Origin: Rouxiella sp. WC2420
GTDB taxonomy: Bacteria > Pseudomonadota > Gammaproteobacteria > Enterobacterales > Enterobacteriaceae
Length of the DNA stretch: 64,000 nucleotides
NCBI RefSeq assembly: GCF_041200025.1
Contig: NZ_CP165628.1
Location: 682,001 to 746,000 of the forward strand
Direction: 5' to 3'
Shown here: piece after piece, positions 17,635-26,042 of the stretch
Position numbering within the stretch: the first letter of the stretch is position 1
How the letters are laid out: every line of letters starts with the position of its first letter
Notes under the pieces: model-generated
The model's input: the letters and a program-made list of their open reading frames with translations, nothing else
Told to the model about the DNA's origin: nothing
Databases searched by the model: none
Position numbers and translations under genes: made by a program

Positions 17635-18822
17635 TCAGGCAATACGTGCAAAAGCAGCGTCGAGATCGGCTATCAGATCTTCGCAGTTTTCCAGACCAAT
17701 GTGTAAACGAACCAGCGTGCCGCTAAAATCCACCGTCTCGCCTGGACGTATAGCCTGAATTTCCTCAGGCTGATTAGCCATCACCAGCGATTCAAAGCCG
17801 CCCCACGAATACGCCATGCCGAAATGCTCAAAATGATCGAGATAATTTGCCAGTTCAGCATCGGTTAGACGTTTGTTCAGAATAAATGAGAAAAGACCGC
17901 AGCTGCCGGTAAAGTCGCGCTTCCAAAACTCGTGCCCCTTACTGCCGGGTAATGCGGGATGATTTATACGCGCGACTTCAGGGCGAGTTTGTAGCCATTC
18001 GGCGATGCGCAGGCTGCTTTGCTCATGCTGCTTTAAACGAATCCCCATAGTGCGGAGGCCACGGCTGGCGACGTAAGCAGTATCTGCATCGACCATCTGC
18101 CCCATCAAATAAGACTGCTCACGCAATTGTTCCCAGCAGCGCGCATTGGAAACCGCTGTGCCAATCATCGCATCAGAGTGGCCGACGATATATTTAGTGC
18201 CAGCCTGAATCGAGATATCAATATCAAACTCCAGTGCCTTAAATAAAATGCCTGCAGCCCAAGTATTGTCGATCATAATGATGACTTCTGGAGACACGGC
18301 GCGCACTGCCTTGACGATGGCGGGAATATCCGGCACTTCCATGGTGATTGAGCCGGGCGATTCCAGAAATACAATGCGAGTATTCGGCTGCATCAGTTTA
18401 GCAATATCGGCGCCAATCGAAGCAGGATAGTAAGTGGTGCTGACGTTCATACGGGTCAGCACTTTTGAGCAGAAATCCTGTGTTGGTTCATAGGCTGAGC
18501 TTGCGACCAGCAGGTGATCGCCACTGTTCACAAAGGACAGAATCGCGTTACTGACTGCTGCCGCACCGCACGGATAGAGTGCGCAACCTGCGCCACCCTC
18601 TAACTCGACCATGGCTTCCTGGAACGAAAAATGGGTCAACGTGCCGCGACGGCCATAAAAAAGTTCACCGTTGGCGCGATTGGCGGTAGCAAATTTCTTG
18701 TCGGCAACCGTGTCGAATACCAGCGAAGATGCACGCTGGATCACGGCGTTGACTGAACCTTGAGTAAATCTTTTGTCTCTCCCTGCGCTCACCAACGCAG
18801 TTTCAATCTTCCTGGATGTCAT
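17635..18822 (-). CDS. metC: cystathionine beta-lyase
   Basis: PLP enzyme that cleaves cystathionine to homocysteine, pyruvate and ammonia in methionine synthesis. Length 395, as in E. coli. The Cys/Met-metabolism PLP family is evident from [34 protein letters not shown] and the Schiff-base Lys in [18 protein letters not shown]. It is divergent from exbB across a 240-bp region containing a Fur box nearer exbB. I could not see a convincing MetJ box array, although TAACGTTA occurs upstream. Confidence 0.95.
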   Translation of the reverse strand: MTSRKIETALVSAGRDKRFTQGSVNAVIQRASSLVFDTVADKKFATANRANGELFYGRRGTLTHFSFQEAMVELEGGAGCALYPCGAAAVSNAILSFVNSGDHLLVASSAYEPTQDFCSKVLTRMNVSTTYYPASIGADIAKLMQPNTRIVFLESPGSITMEVPDIPAIVKAVRAVSPEVIIMIDNTWAAGILFKALEFDIDISIQAGTKYIVGHSDAMIGTAVSNARCWEQLREQSYLMGQMVDADTAYVASRGLRTMGIRLKQHEQSSLRIAEWLQTRPEVARINHPALPGSKGHEFWKRDFTGSCGLFSFILNKRLTDAELANYLDHFEHFGMAYSWGGFESLVMANQPEEIQAIRPGETVDFSGTLVRLHIGLENCEDLIADLDAAFARIA

Positions 18823-18968
18823 AAGCCTTTTTCACCTGATTAACGTCGCCAGTAGGCGTTTTTGTAACGTTAACATGCTCACTCCTACGGGTCAGTGTTT
18901 TGGGCGATTTGTGAAAATTTTTCATATAATCATGGTAGTTTTTATTCTGTCTGATGCGGAATGTAAAT

Positions 18969-18987
18969 AATAATGAGAACCACTATC
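18969..18987. promoter_or_regulatory. Fur box upstream of exbBD
   Basis: AATAATGAGAACCACTATC matches 15 of 19 positions of the Fur consensus GATAATGATAATCATTATC. It lies 75 bp before the exbB start, in a good position to repress exbBD when iron is plentiful. Confidence 0.8.
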
Positions 18988-19062
18988 AATTATAGCTTTT
19001 TATTTGTTATCATTTGCCGCTATTAATATATTCAATCTATTGATCACGGCTGGAGGCGCTAC

Positions 19063-20097
19063 GTGCAAGCGTGTCGCATTGAGATGAATAAAGCGGTGTC
19101 ATTTTTGACGGACGTAAAACAGATGATGAGTACGCGTAAAAGCGGTGCAGCGAAAATCGGTACTGTAATGGCCTCAGTGGTGCTGATGGCAGGGTTAAGC
19201 GGCAGCGCCTGGGCGACGCCTTCTTCAAATGCAGCACAGGCAGTGACTCCTTCGGCGTCAACCTCTTCATCCGCTCCTGGCGCAGCAGCTCCGACTGCCA
19301 CCGACGGTAGCGCAGCGCCAGTACTGCAAAGCATGAACGGTGAAGCTTTGGCTCAAGACAGCCAAGCGCCTGTGATTCCGAAAGATCTCTCAGTACTTGG
19401 CATGTATCAGCACGCGGACATCGTAGTTAAAATCGTCATGATTGGCCTGCTGCTGGCCTCCGTGGTGACCTGGACTCTGCTGTTTAGCAAAGGCACCGAA
19501 ATTATTGCCGGTCGCCGTCGTTTGCGCCGTGAATTATCAGCTCTGCTGCCGGTTCGTTCTCTGAAGGAAGCGCTGGAACAGTCTGAGAGTTTCTCTGACA
19601 ACAGCATCAGTAGCCAGATGCTGCGCGATGCCGAAAACGAGATTGAGCTATCTGCCGGTTCTACCGACAACGGTGGTATCAAGGATCGTACCGGTTTCCG
19701 CCTTGAGCGCCGAGTCACTGCCGCCGGTCGCTATATTGGCCGTGGTAACGGAATTTTGGCGACTATCGGTGCCATCTCTCCGTTTGTCGGCCTGTTCGGC
19801 ACCGTGTGGGGCATCATGAACAGTTTTATCGGTATTGCTCAAACGCAAACCACCAATCTGGCCGTAGTGGCGCCAGGGATTGCCGAGGCACTGTTGGCAA
19901 CGGCGGTAGGTCTGATTGCCGCGATCCCGGCCGTGGTTATTTACAATATTTTCGCTCGTACCATCGCGTCATACCGCCATCAGGTTGGCGACGTGGCAGC
20001 ACAAATTCTGCTGTTGCAGGGGCGTGATCTGGATTTGGCGGCAAGTGCTGAAGAAGCACCGCGCGCTCAGTCGGGTCATCAGTTACGCGTAGGGTAA
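19063..20097 (+). CDS. exbB: TonB-system energiser ExbB
   Basis: Inner-membrane component of the proton-driven ExbBD motor that energises TonB. At 344 residues it is about 100 longer than E. coli ExbB (244), owing to an N-terminal extension with a signal-like segment (residues 30-51, GTVMASVVLMAGLSGSAWA) and an Ala/Ser/Pro-rich periplasmic linker. Three membrane helices follow, with the MotA/TolQ signature ISPFVGLFGTVWGIMNSF. The start is GTG with TGGAGG six bases upstream; ATGs at 19084, 19123 and 19126 are alternatives. exbD follows after seven bases. Confidence 0.94.
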   Translation: MQACRIEMNKAVSFLTDVKQMMSTRKSGAAKIGTVMASVVLMAGLSGSAWATPSSNAAQAVTPSASTSSSAPGAAAPTATDGSAAPVLQSMNGEALAQDSQAPVIPKDLSVLGMYQHADIVVKIVMIGLLLASVVTWTLLFSKGTEIIAGRRRLRRELSALLPVRSLKEALEQSESFSDNSISSQMLRDAENEIELSAGSTDNGGIKDRTGFRLERRVTAAGRYIGRGNGILATIGAISPFVGLFGTVWGIMNSFIGIAQTQTTNLAVVAPGIAEALLATAVGLIAAIPAVVIYNIFARTIASYRHQVGDVAAQILLLQGRDLDLAASAEEAPRAQSGHQLRVG

Positions 20098-20104
20098 GTC
20101 AATC

Positions 20105-20527
20105 ATGGCAATTCGTTTAAACGACGACCTCGATGAAAGCGGCGAAATGCATGACATTAACGTCACGCCGTTTATCGACGTTATGCTGGTGCTGCTGATC
20201 ATCTTTATGGTTGCAGCACCTCTGGCGACGGTTGATGTGCGGGTGAACTTACCTGCCTCGACTGCTCAGGCACAGCCGCGACCGCCCAAGCCTATCTTCC
20301 TGACGGTAAAAGCGGACAACCAGATGTTCCTCGGCGATGATGCGATTACCGCTGCGAATCTGAGTTCGATGCTCGATCAGAAAACCTCCGGCGACAAACA
20401 GGCGACTATTTTCTTCCGCGCTGACAAGTCAGTGGACTACGCGACTATCATGAGCGTGATGGATAACCTGCGTAAAGCCGGTTACTTGAAAGTAGGGCTT
20501 GTCGGCGAAGAGAAAAGCGGCAGTTAA
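20105..20527 (+). CDS. exbD: TonB-system protein ExbD
   Basis: A 140-residue single-span inner-membrane protein of the ExbD/TolR family. The membrane helix after DINVTPFIDVMLVLLIIFMV carries the essential protonatable Asp (FIDVML). The periplasmic domain follows. It is seven bases behind exbB and probably co-transcribed and Fur-regulated with it; a clear terminator follows. Confidence 0.96.
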   Translation: MAIRLNDDLDESGEMHDINVTPFIDVMLVLLIIFMVAAPLATVDVRVNLPASTAQAQPRPPKPIFLTVKADNQMFLGDDAITAANLSSMLDQKTSGDKQATIFFRADKSVDYATIMSVMDNLRKAGYLKVGLVGEEKSGS

Positions 20528-20555
20528 AAGGTTTGCTTAAATAAGCTAAAAATTG

Positions 20556-20590
20556 AAGCCCGGAACATAACATTGTCCCGGGCTTTTTTA
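20556..20590 (+). terminator. terminator of exbBD
   Basis: An 8-bp stem (AAGCCCGG with CCGGGCTT) closes a 14-nt loop and runs into six T residues, starting 29 bases after the exbD stop. Confidence 0.85.
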
Positions 20591-20644
20591 TTGCCTGCCG
20601 TCAGGGCTGTTATACTTAAGGCTACGTTTCTTGCAGGAGGTTGC

Positions 20645-21298
20645 ATGACTCTGGATCTTTTCGATCACCCTGATTTTCATCCAGGCTGGCGTGAGGACCT
20701 GTGCCCCGGCGCGGTCGTTTTGCGTGGCGCAGCGCTGGCTGACGATCGTGCGTTGTTGATGGCTATTGATAACATTGCCAGCGAGGTGCCGTTTCAGTAT
20801 CGCGCTACGCCGGGAGGTTATGCGATGTCGGTCGCGATGACCAACTGTGGTGATTTAGGGTGGATAACTGACAGGCACGGGTATCGTTATCAGTCCGTAT
20901 CGCCAGAAACCGAGCGTCAATGGCCTGCAATGCCCGATATCTTTCGCACTCTGGCTATTCACGCTGCACGCGATGCCGGATTTAACGACTTTATGCCCGA
21001 TGCCTGTCTGATAAATCGTTATCAGATTGGTGCCAAAATGTCTCTGCATCAGGATAAAGACGAAGAGGACATGGGCCAGCCAATTGTGTCGATTTCTCTG
21101 GGGCTACCTGCGGTATTTCAGTTTGGGGGATTAGAACGCAGCGATAAAACGCAACGAGTCAATCTGACACACGGCGACATTGTTGTGTGGGGTGGCCCGG
21201 CGCGTCTGCGTTATCATGGTATTTTGCCGCTCAAAGCGGGAGAGCATCCGCTGACAGGCCAGTACCGCTTTAATCTGACCTTTCGCAAAGCACGCTAA
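20645..21298 (+). CDS. alkB: alpha-ketoglutarate-dependent DNA repair dioxygenase AlkB
   Basis: Fe(II)/2-oxoglutarate dioxygenase that removes methyl lesions such as 1-methyladenine and 3-methylcytosine from DNA. The 217 residues fit E. coli AlkB (216). The iron ligands are seen as His and Asp in SLHQDKDE and His in RLRYHGILPL; the 2-oxoglutarate-binding Arg lies in QYRFNLTFRK. The ATG at 20645 has AGGAGG four bases upstream. It stands alone, without ada beside it, and no Ada box is obvious, so regulation is unclear. Confidence 0.95.
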   Translation: MTLDLFDHPDFHPGWREDLCPGAVVLRGAALADDRALLMAIDNIASEVPFQYRATPGGYAMSVAMTNCGDLGWITDRHGYRYQSVSPETERQWPAMPDIFRTLAIHAARDAGFNDFMPDACLINRYQIGAKMSLHQDKDEEDMGQPIVSISLGLPAVFQFGGLERSDKTQRVNLTHGDIVVWGGPARLRYHGILPLKAGEHPLTGQYRFNLTFRKAR

Positions 21299-21465
21299 AT
21301 GAGCCAGTCACAGCCATTTTTATCGAGCAATCGACGTGCAATTCGCAGGACTTCGCGGTCAATGTGCATTAAACTAGGCGACTTCACTGTTTTACCCCAT
21401 CGTTTCGTAAAACATAACGGGTAAAAGCAGGCATTTTTGAACGAATTTATTAGGCGGTAAGAGCG

Positions 21466-21945
21466 ATGAACGGTGTAATCACAACCTGGTTTGAAGATAA
21501 AGGTTTTGGCTTTATCAAAGATGAAAACGGCGATAACCGTTATTTCCATGTGATTAAAGTCGCCAATCCTGATTTAATCAAAAAAGATGCCGTGGTGACC
21601 TTTGAGCCGACCACCAATACCAAAGGGCTATCAGCTTTCGCGGTGAAAGTCGCGCCAGAGAGCAAACACATTCATATTGCCGGTGAGCGCATCAAAATCA
21701 CCAGCATCAAGTCTTTCCTGGCCTTTAGCGAAGAAGTGCCCGGTGATTCAAAAATTGATAAAGAGAACGCCGTATTGTCTGTAGGCTTGTTGATGAACCG
21801 CATCAAGCCGAAAGATGAAGAGACCAGGTCGGCGACGCGCACCGTCAAAAAGCTGCTGATCACGACCTTCCAAAACAGCACTTATGTGTTTTCGGAAGAC
21901 GAAATTGACGTTGACGCGACGATAAAAATTCTTAAAGCGCTGTAA
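21466..21945 (+). CDS. cold-shock-domain protein with an extra C-terminal domain
   Basis: A 159-residue protein. Residues 1-65 form a cold-shock (OB-fold) domain with RNP-like KGFGFI and RYFHVI motifs, so single-stranded nucleic acid binding is likely. The remaining 95 residues are a second domain I do not recognise, rich in Lys and Glu, beginning after SKHIHIAGERIKIT. Classical Csp proteins are about 70 residues, so this is a two-domain member. The GTAAGAGCG site before the ATG is weak. A strong terminator follows nine bases after the stop. Its function in the cell is not known to me. Confidence 0.8.
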   Translation: MNGVITTWFEDKGFGFIKDENGDNRYFHVIKVANPDLIKKDAVVTFEPTTNTKGLSAFAVKVAPESKHIHIAGERIKITSIKSFLAFSEEVPGDSKIDKENAVLSVGLLMNRIKPKDEETRSATRTVKKLLITTFQNSTYVFSEDEIDVDATIKILKAL

Positions 21946-21953
21946 AATACCTG

Positions 21954-21994
21954 CCCCCGAACAGAACAATTTATTGATTCGTCCGGGGTTTTTT
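21954..21994. terminator. terminator after the cold-shock gene
   Basis: CCCCG at 21955-21959 pairs with CGGGG at 21984-21988, extended by AAC/GTT-like pairs, followed by six T residues. It lies between this gene and the convergent citrate-type transporter. Confidence 0.7.
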
Positions 21995-22005
21995 GTATGC
22001 CAAAT

Positions 22006-23328
22006 TTACAGCGGCACTGTCCCGGTTAATACCAGCGAAAATACCATCATCAGCGAAATTACTGCCACAGGTACGAACGAGTAGCGGATATGATCGCGCA
22101 ACTCTACGCCAGTCAAACCTAACGCCAGATAAGTGGTCGCAAATACCGGGCTTATCATCATGGCAATATTTTTGCCTACCACCATGGTCAGCCCCATCTC
22201 CTGCCACGAAACGCCGAAATGAGTGCCGACTTTCGCCACCAATGGATAAATGCCATAAAAGAAGGCATCAGGTCCAATGACAAATCCGATCAGGCCACCA
22301 ACGATACCCATAATAATATGTAAATGCGGGCCGAGAGAATCAGGCATTACAGTTAATACCACATTGGCCATTTGAGTCAGGATCGATTTATCTCCGCCGC
22401 CGCTTAATATACCGACAAATACCCCTGCAGCCATCACCGTGCCTGAAATCATATAAGCACCGTAGGCATATTTTTTCATCACCGCCTCCTGGCCCTTGAG
22501 TGATGGGTAATTGAGTAACATGGCAGCGGCAAAAGCGCACATAAATATTACGTAAGCCTGTAGGTGAGTCACGAGTAATAATACAGTGACACCAACAACT
22601 AATAGCACGTTAATAGCGAACTTCAGGCGGCCGCTATTGAGCGTTGCATGTTCGCTGTCGGCAACGTTTTTACTGGGTTCTTCAAGAGTCTCGGGAATAG
22701 GCAGATTATTAGTAATTCGGCGTTTTTCCTGAAAACCCAATATCACGCCGAGGGCCAAAACACAGACCAGACCAATAATCTGTACCGGGATTAGCTGATG
22801 ATAAAGCTCGTTGACGTCCAGCCCGGAAACCGCAGCAACGCGCGCCAGCGGCCCGGCCCATGGCGTAATGTTGGTCACTCCCATTCCGCAGGCAAGCAGG
22901 CATAGCAGCACCACCGGCCGGATTTTCATCTTCTGGTAAACCGGTAGCATGGCGCCGATGGTAATCAATACCGATGGCACCGAAGAGCCGTCAATATGTG
23001 CGACCAGCGCAATAATACCGGTCACGGTGACTACCGCGACGACGTTATTTCCAGCCAGTCGAGTCAGCCAGTCAACTAGCGGTTGAAATACTCCAGCCTC
23101 GGTCATAATACTGAAAAATACAATAGAAAAAGTAAATAGGACCGCATTAGGCGCAGTTTGCATCACGCCTTTAATAATATAACCATTCATTAACGCGGGA
23201 GAATATCCTGCAACAAATCCGGCGATAACTGAAAGAAATATAAATAAAGATATGGGGGCTGCTTTTCCTTTGATCAAGAAAAACATCAAGAAGGCTATAA
23301 GAATATAACCTATGAGAGCCAGGTACAT
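22006..23328 (-). CDS. CitMHS-family citrate-metal/proton symporter
   Basis: A 440-residue inner-membrane carrier with 11-12 hydrophobic helices across its length. Features of the CitMHS/ion-transporter superfamily include HIDGSSVPSVLITIGAMLP and TNITPWAGPLARVAAV in the first half and the symmetric GPDAFFYGIYPLV segment in the second. Members take up citrate with Mg2+ or other divalent ions, or with protons. A LysR regulator is divergent 209 bp away and probably controls it. The precise substrate, citrate or another carboxylate, cannot be settled here. Confidence 0.85.
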   Translation of the reverse strand: MYLALIGYILIAFLMFFLIKGKAAPISLFIFLSVIAGFVAGYSPALMNGYIIKGVMQTAPNAVLFTFSIVFFSIMTEAGVFQPLVDWLTRLAGNNVVAVVTVTGIIALVAHIDGSSVPSVLITIGAMLPVYQKMKIRPVVLLCLLACGMGVTNITPWAGPLARVAAVSGLDVNELYHQLIPVQIIGLVCVLALGVILGFQEKRRITNNLPIPETLEEPSKNVADSEHATLNSGRLKFAINVLLVVGVTVLLLVTHLQAYVIFMCAFAAAMLLNYPSLKGQEAVMKKYAYGAYMISGTVMAAGVFVGILSGGGDKSILTQMANVVLTVMPDSLGPHLHIIMGIVGGLIGFVIGPDAFFYGIYPLVAKVGTHFGVSWQEMGLTMVVGKNIAMMISPVFATTYLALGLTGVELRDHIRYSFVPVAVISLMMVFSLVLTGTVPL

Positions 23329-23537
23329 GAGTTTTCCTTTTTTATTCTTTAATGCTTTGCAATACCCACTATTTTATTTCACTTTTTAAGCCTATGAAAA
23401 ATAGGTGGTTACATTTTATATCAAATCGTATGGTCCATTAGTTATGTTGTGCGCACGGCGTTGTTGGATTATTGTTGTGGGAATTGATTACGTCTAATAT
23501 ATTATTTTACGAAACCGATGAATTTAAGGAATAGCAT

Positions 23538-24425
23538 TTGAATAACAAAGACTTGATCTACTTCCTTAAAGTGGCGGAACTCAAGCATTTGGGATACGCC
23601 TCACAAAACCTTAATTTAACTCAACCAGCCTTGTCTAAATCCATTTCTCGACTCGAAAAGCTGTGCCAAACCCGACTTTTTAAGCGGCTAGGGCGAGGAT
23701 TGGAATTGACCGAAGCGGGGCAATTGCTTTATCAACGCGGTCGGCTATTACAGAATTCTTTTGATGAAACCCTTCGCCAGATAGCCGAAATGGGCGCTGG
23801 ACTTTCTGGGGTAGTGCGTCTGGGAAGTGCTGGTTCAGCCACGCAGTTTTTGCTGCCTGCGGTATGCCGCGTGATGCAGCAGCTGGCCCCGAATATCAAA
23901 CTTGAAATACAAATCGGCATGAATGACGTGCTTTACGGCATGCTGAGGCGCAATGAGCTGGATTTTATTCTCGGACCGATTGTGAAGGGCGATAGGCCGG
24001 TCATTACGCTACCGGTTACCGAAGACCGCGTGGTGGTCGCCGCGAGCAGGCATCATCCTTTGGCGGGTAAAGAGGCCAGCGCAGCTCAACTCAGTCGCTA
24101 CGGTTGGATCCTGCCGGCAAAAAGTGTTGCCATGCGGAAATGGCTCGATCGTTACTTTTTTGCTAACCATTGTCCGGCGTTGGATGTGCGAATCGAGATA
24201 AGTTCGCTGGCCGCCGCGCCCGAGCTAATCGCCGAGAGTGGATTGCTGAGTTTCATTTCTGAGAATAGCCTGTCCGAAGAGGTTTTTGCCTCTCGACTGG
24301 TGCGCGTTTTGAACGACGACGTGGCTATGACCCGCAGTTTTGGTATCACTTATCTGGCCGAGAATACGCTGTCTCCAGCGGCACAACGGGTGATTGAAGT
24401 AATCAAAGAATATAAGAGTCTCTAG
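23538..24425 (+). CDS. LysR-family regulator next to the CitMHS carrier
   Basis: A 295-residue LysR-type regulator with an N-terminal winged helix-turn-helix (KHLGYASQNLNLTQPALSKSISRLE) and a periplasmic-binding-like effector domain. The start is TTG at 23538 with AAGGA seven bases upstream; no in-frame ATG is close by. It is divergent from the citrate-type transporter, the usual arrangement for a LysR activator and its target, so a carboxylate inducer is a reasonable inference. Its last codons overlap the convergent AraC gene by four bases. Confidence 0.88.
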   Translation: MNNKDLIYFLKVAELKHLGYASQNLNLTQPALSKSISRLEKLCQTRLFKRLGRGLELTEAGQLLYQRGRLLQNSFDETLRQIAEMGAGLSGVVRLGSAGSATQFLLPAVCRVMQQLAPNIKLEIQIGMNDVLYGMLRRNELDFILGPIVKGDRPVITLPVTEDRVVVAASRHHPLAGKEASAAQLSRYGWILPAKSVAMRKWLDRYFFANHCPALDVRIEISSLAAAPELIAESGLLSFISENSLSEEVFASRLVRVLNDDVAMTRSFGITYLAENTLSPAAQRVIEVIKEYKSL

Positions 24426-25198
24426 CTGGGGGCGGGCAGGTTTTTCGCCAGGCGTAAATTATTCATAAAGCGTCTCGGCGGCTCACCCAGCAGCCGAGTG
24501 AACATCGTTGAAAAACTGTTGGGGCTTTGATAGCCAAGCTCCAGCGCCACCTGGGTGATATTTTGCCCCCGCGACAGCCTGTCTACCGCCGTGACGACTC
24601 GTAAATGGTCGCGCCAGCGAGTGAAATTCATGCCGGTCTCGGCCTGGAAAAGGCGAGCCAACGTTCGGGGGCTGCAGGCGGCTATCTCGGCAACCGTTTC
24701 CAATGAATAATTTTTGCCAGGATCCAGCTGCAACAGGCTGGTTATCTGTCTGAGTCGGCGATCTTTGCCCTTGGCAATAAACAGAGCAATCCCTGCCGAC
24801 GCAGCGCTAAGCTGATGAACAATAAGCTGGCAAATAGCCGGAATATCATGGTTATTGCGACCCGGTGCTGCAAAGGTCAGTGCCTCAAGCGCCAGCTCGC
24901 GCAACAAATCCGATACCTGTAATGTTCGGCAGGCCTGCGGCAGCGTAACGCAAAGAGACGGGGGAATTAGCAATTGAATTACGTCCGAAAACTCGCTGTA
25001 AGCGGCAGTGTGCGGCATGTCTGGAGTGACCCAGATTGCACGACCGGGAGGCGCTAGCCACCAACCCTCGGCGGTGGTAATGGAGGAGGTACCCTGAGTG
25101 ACGAAGGTTAGCTGCCCTTGCGGATGCCAATGTTCAGCCACCTGCGTACCAGCAGAATGGGTAAAACGTTTTGCTTCAATCGGGGCGTGAACAAACAT
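24422..25198 (-). CDS. AraC-family regulator with N-terminal cupin
   Basis: A 258-residue protein with an N-terminal cupin (HWHPQGQLTFVTQG) and C-terminal AraC double helix-turn-helix (YSLETVAEIAACSPRTLARLFQAETGM, then ITQVALELGYQSPNSFSTMFTRLLGEPP). It belongs to the short AraC/cupin group common beside drug-efflux or reductase genes. It is divergent from an FMN reductase across about 165 bp holding three evenly spaced GTTAAC motifs, which are candidate operators. The ligand is unknown. Confidence 0.85.
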   Translation of the reverse strand: MFVHAPIEAKRFTHSAGTQVAEHWHPQGQLTFVTQGTSSITTAEGWWLAPPGRAIWVTPDMPHTAAYSEFSDVIQLLIPPSLCVTLPQACRTLQVSDLLRELALEALTFAAPGRNNHDIPAICQLIVHQLSAASAGIALFIAKGKDRRLRQITSLLQLDPGKNYSLETVAEIAACSPRTLARLFQAETGMNFTRWRDHLRVVTAVDRLSRGQNITQVALELGYQSPNSFSTMFTRLLGEPPRRFMNNLRLAKNLPAPS

Positions 25199-25288
25199 GG
25201 CATAACCTCAAAGCTTGTTGTCACTTATGCGAATGTTTTTATCACCGATTGCGTCATAATGCCACTCATTCGCTGCTCGTAGTTATTT

Positions 25289-25330
25289 GTTAACAACCCC
25301 TAATTCGTTAACAACCCCTAATTCGTTAAC
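25289..25330. repeat. 18-bp iterons with GTTAAC cores
   Basis: GTTAAC occurs at 25289, 25307 and 25325, exactly 18 bp apart, within a tandem unit GTTAACAACCCCTAATTC (two full copies and a third start). The array lies between the divergent AraC gene and the FMN reductase, so it could be a repeated operator. Confidence 0.7.
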
Positions 25331-25364
25331 AAGTGGGTCATTACCATTGAAAAAGGAAAACATC

Positions 25365-25907
25365 ATGACCAAACCCTTGCGTATTGTGGGCATGGCAGGC
25401 AGCCTGCGTAACGATTCCTACTGTAAAATTGTTTTGAATTCTCTGGCTGAGATGCTGCCGCCCGGGTCAGAGTTTGCCAATCTGGACATCGGCTTACTTC
25501 CTTATTACAACCAGGATTTTGACACGCCAAATGGCCCGGTCGATGTGCTTCAGGCTCGCGATTTGGTCGCCAGCGCCGATGCGGTGTTGATGGTCGTGCC
25601 TGAATTTAACCACGGCATTCCCGGCGTGCTGAAAAATACCCTCGACTGGCTTTCTCGTCCGGCGTTTACCAGCTGTATGGTCGGCAAGCCTGTGATGTTC
25701 GTAACCCTTTCTCCGGGCGCGCTGGGCGGTGTCAGAGCGCAGTATCAGCTGCGTGAAACGCTGGCCGCAATGCTGTGCAAGCTCGATCCGCTGCCGGAAG
25801 TGGCGATCACCTTTGTGGGCCAAAAGATCAGTGAGGGGCAGTTAACGGACGAAACTACCCGCGCCTATGCAAATAAGATCCTGACGCAGTTTCTCCAGCG
25901 TATCTAA
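25365..25907 (+). CDS. NADPH-dependent FMN reductase (quinone/chromate reductase type)
   Basis: A 180-residue flavodoxin-fold flavoprotein. The N-terminal GMAGSLRNDSYCK phosphate-binding loop, VPEFNHGIPGVLKNTLDWLSRP and the GALGGVRAQYQLRE segment are typical of the YieF/ChrR/azoreductase-like family, which reduces quinones, FMN, chromate or azo compounds with NAD(P)H. The ATG at 25365 has AAAAGGAAAACATC upstream. The frame extends 26 codons further through the iterons, but no start is supported there. The divergent AraC gene is its likely regulator. Confidence 0.87.
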   Translation: MTKPLRIVGMAGSLRNDSYCKIVLNSLAEMLPPGSEFANLDIGLLPYYNQDFDTPNGPVDVLQARDLVASADAVLMVVPEFNHGIPGVLKNTLDWLSRPAFTSCMVGKPVMFVTLSPGALGGVRAQYQLRETLAAMLCKLDPLPEVAITFVGQKISEGQLTDETTRAYANKILTQFLQRI

Positions 25908-26042
25908 CTCTTTATGAAGGAGATCTAATTCTTTATTGAGTAGATTCAAATCATTATCAAGCAGATCTCGTGTTGCGAATGGGATTGGAGCATGCGAATT
26001 TTTTAAACTGTTTTCACTGATCCGGTTCGCAAAGCGTTTCAC
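25842..26042 (-). CDS. possible small coiled-coil ORF, doubtful
   Basis: A 66-residue frame starts at GTG 26042 behind CCGAGGTTA, inside the last codons of the DHA2 pump, and runs 66 bases into the 3' end of the convergent FMN reductase gene. Its middle is a heptad pattern (LLDNDLNLLNKELDLLHKEL) that predicts a coiled coil. The heptads come directly from the 21-bp DNA repeats here, so the pattern could be accidental. I regard it as unproven. Confidence 0.25.
   Translation of the reverse strand: MKRFANRISENSLKNSHAPIPFATRDLLDNDLNLLNKELDLLHKELDTLEKLRQDLICIGAGSFVR
25906..25968. repeat. three imperfect 21-bp repeats
   Basis: Three degenerate 21-bp units, starting AACTCTTTATGAAGG at 25906, AATTCTTTATTGAGT at 25927 and AAATCATTATCAAGC at 25948, mostly ending in AGATCT. 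They start at the FMN reductase stop and fill the convergent gap. Confidence 0.6.

Noticed and set aside
18823..18960. MetJ box array upstream of metC
   Set aside because: Only a TAACGTTA-like palindrome was seen, without tandem AGACGTCT-type repeats.
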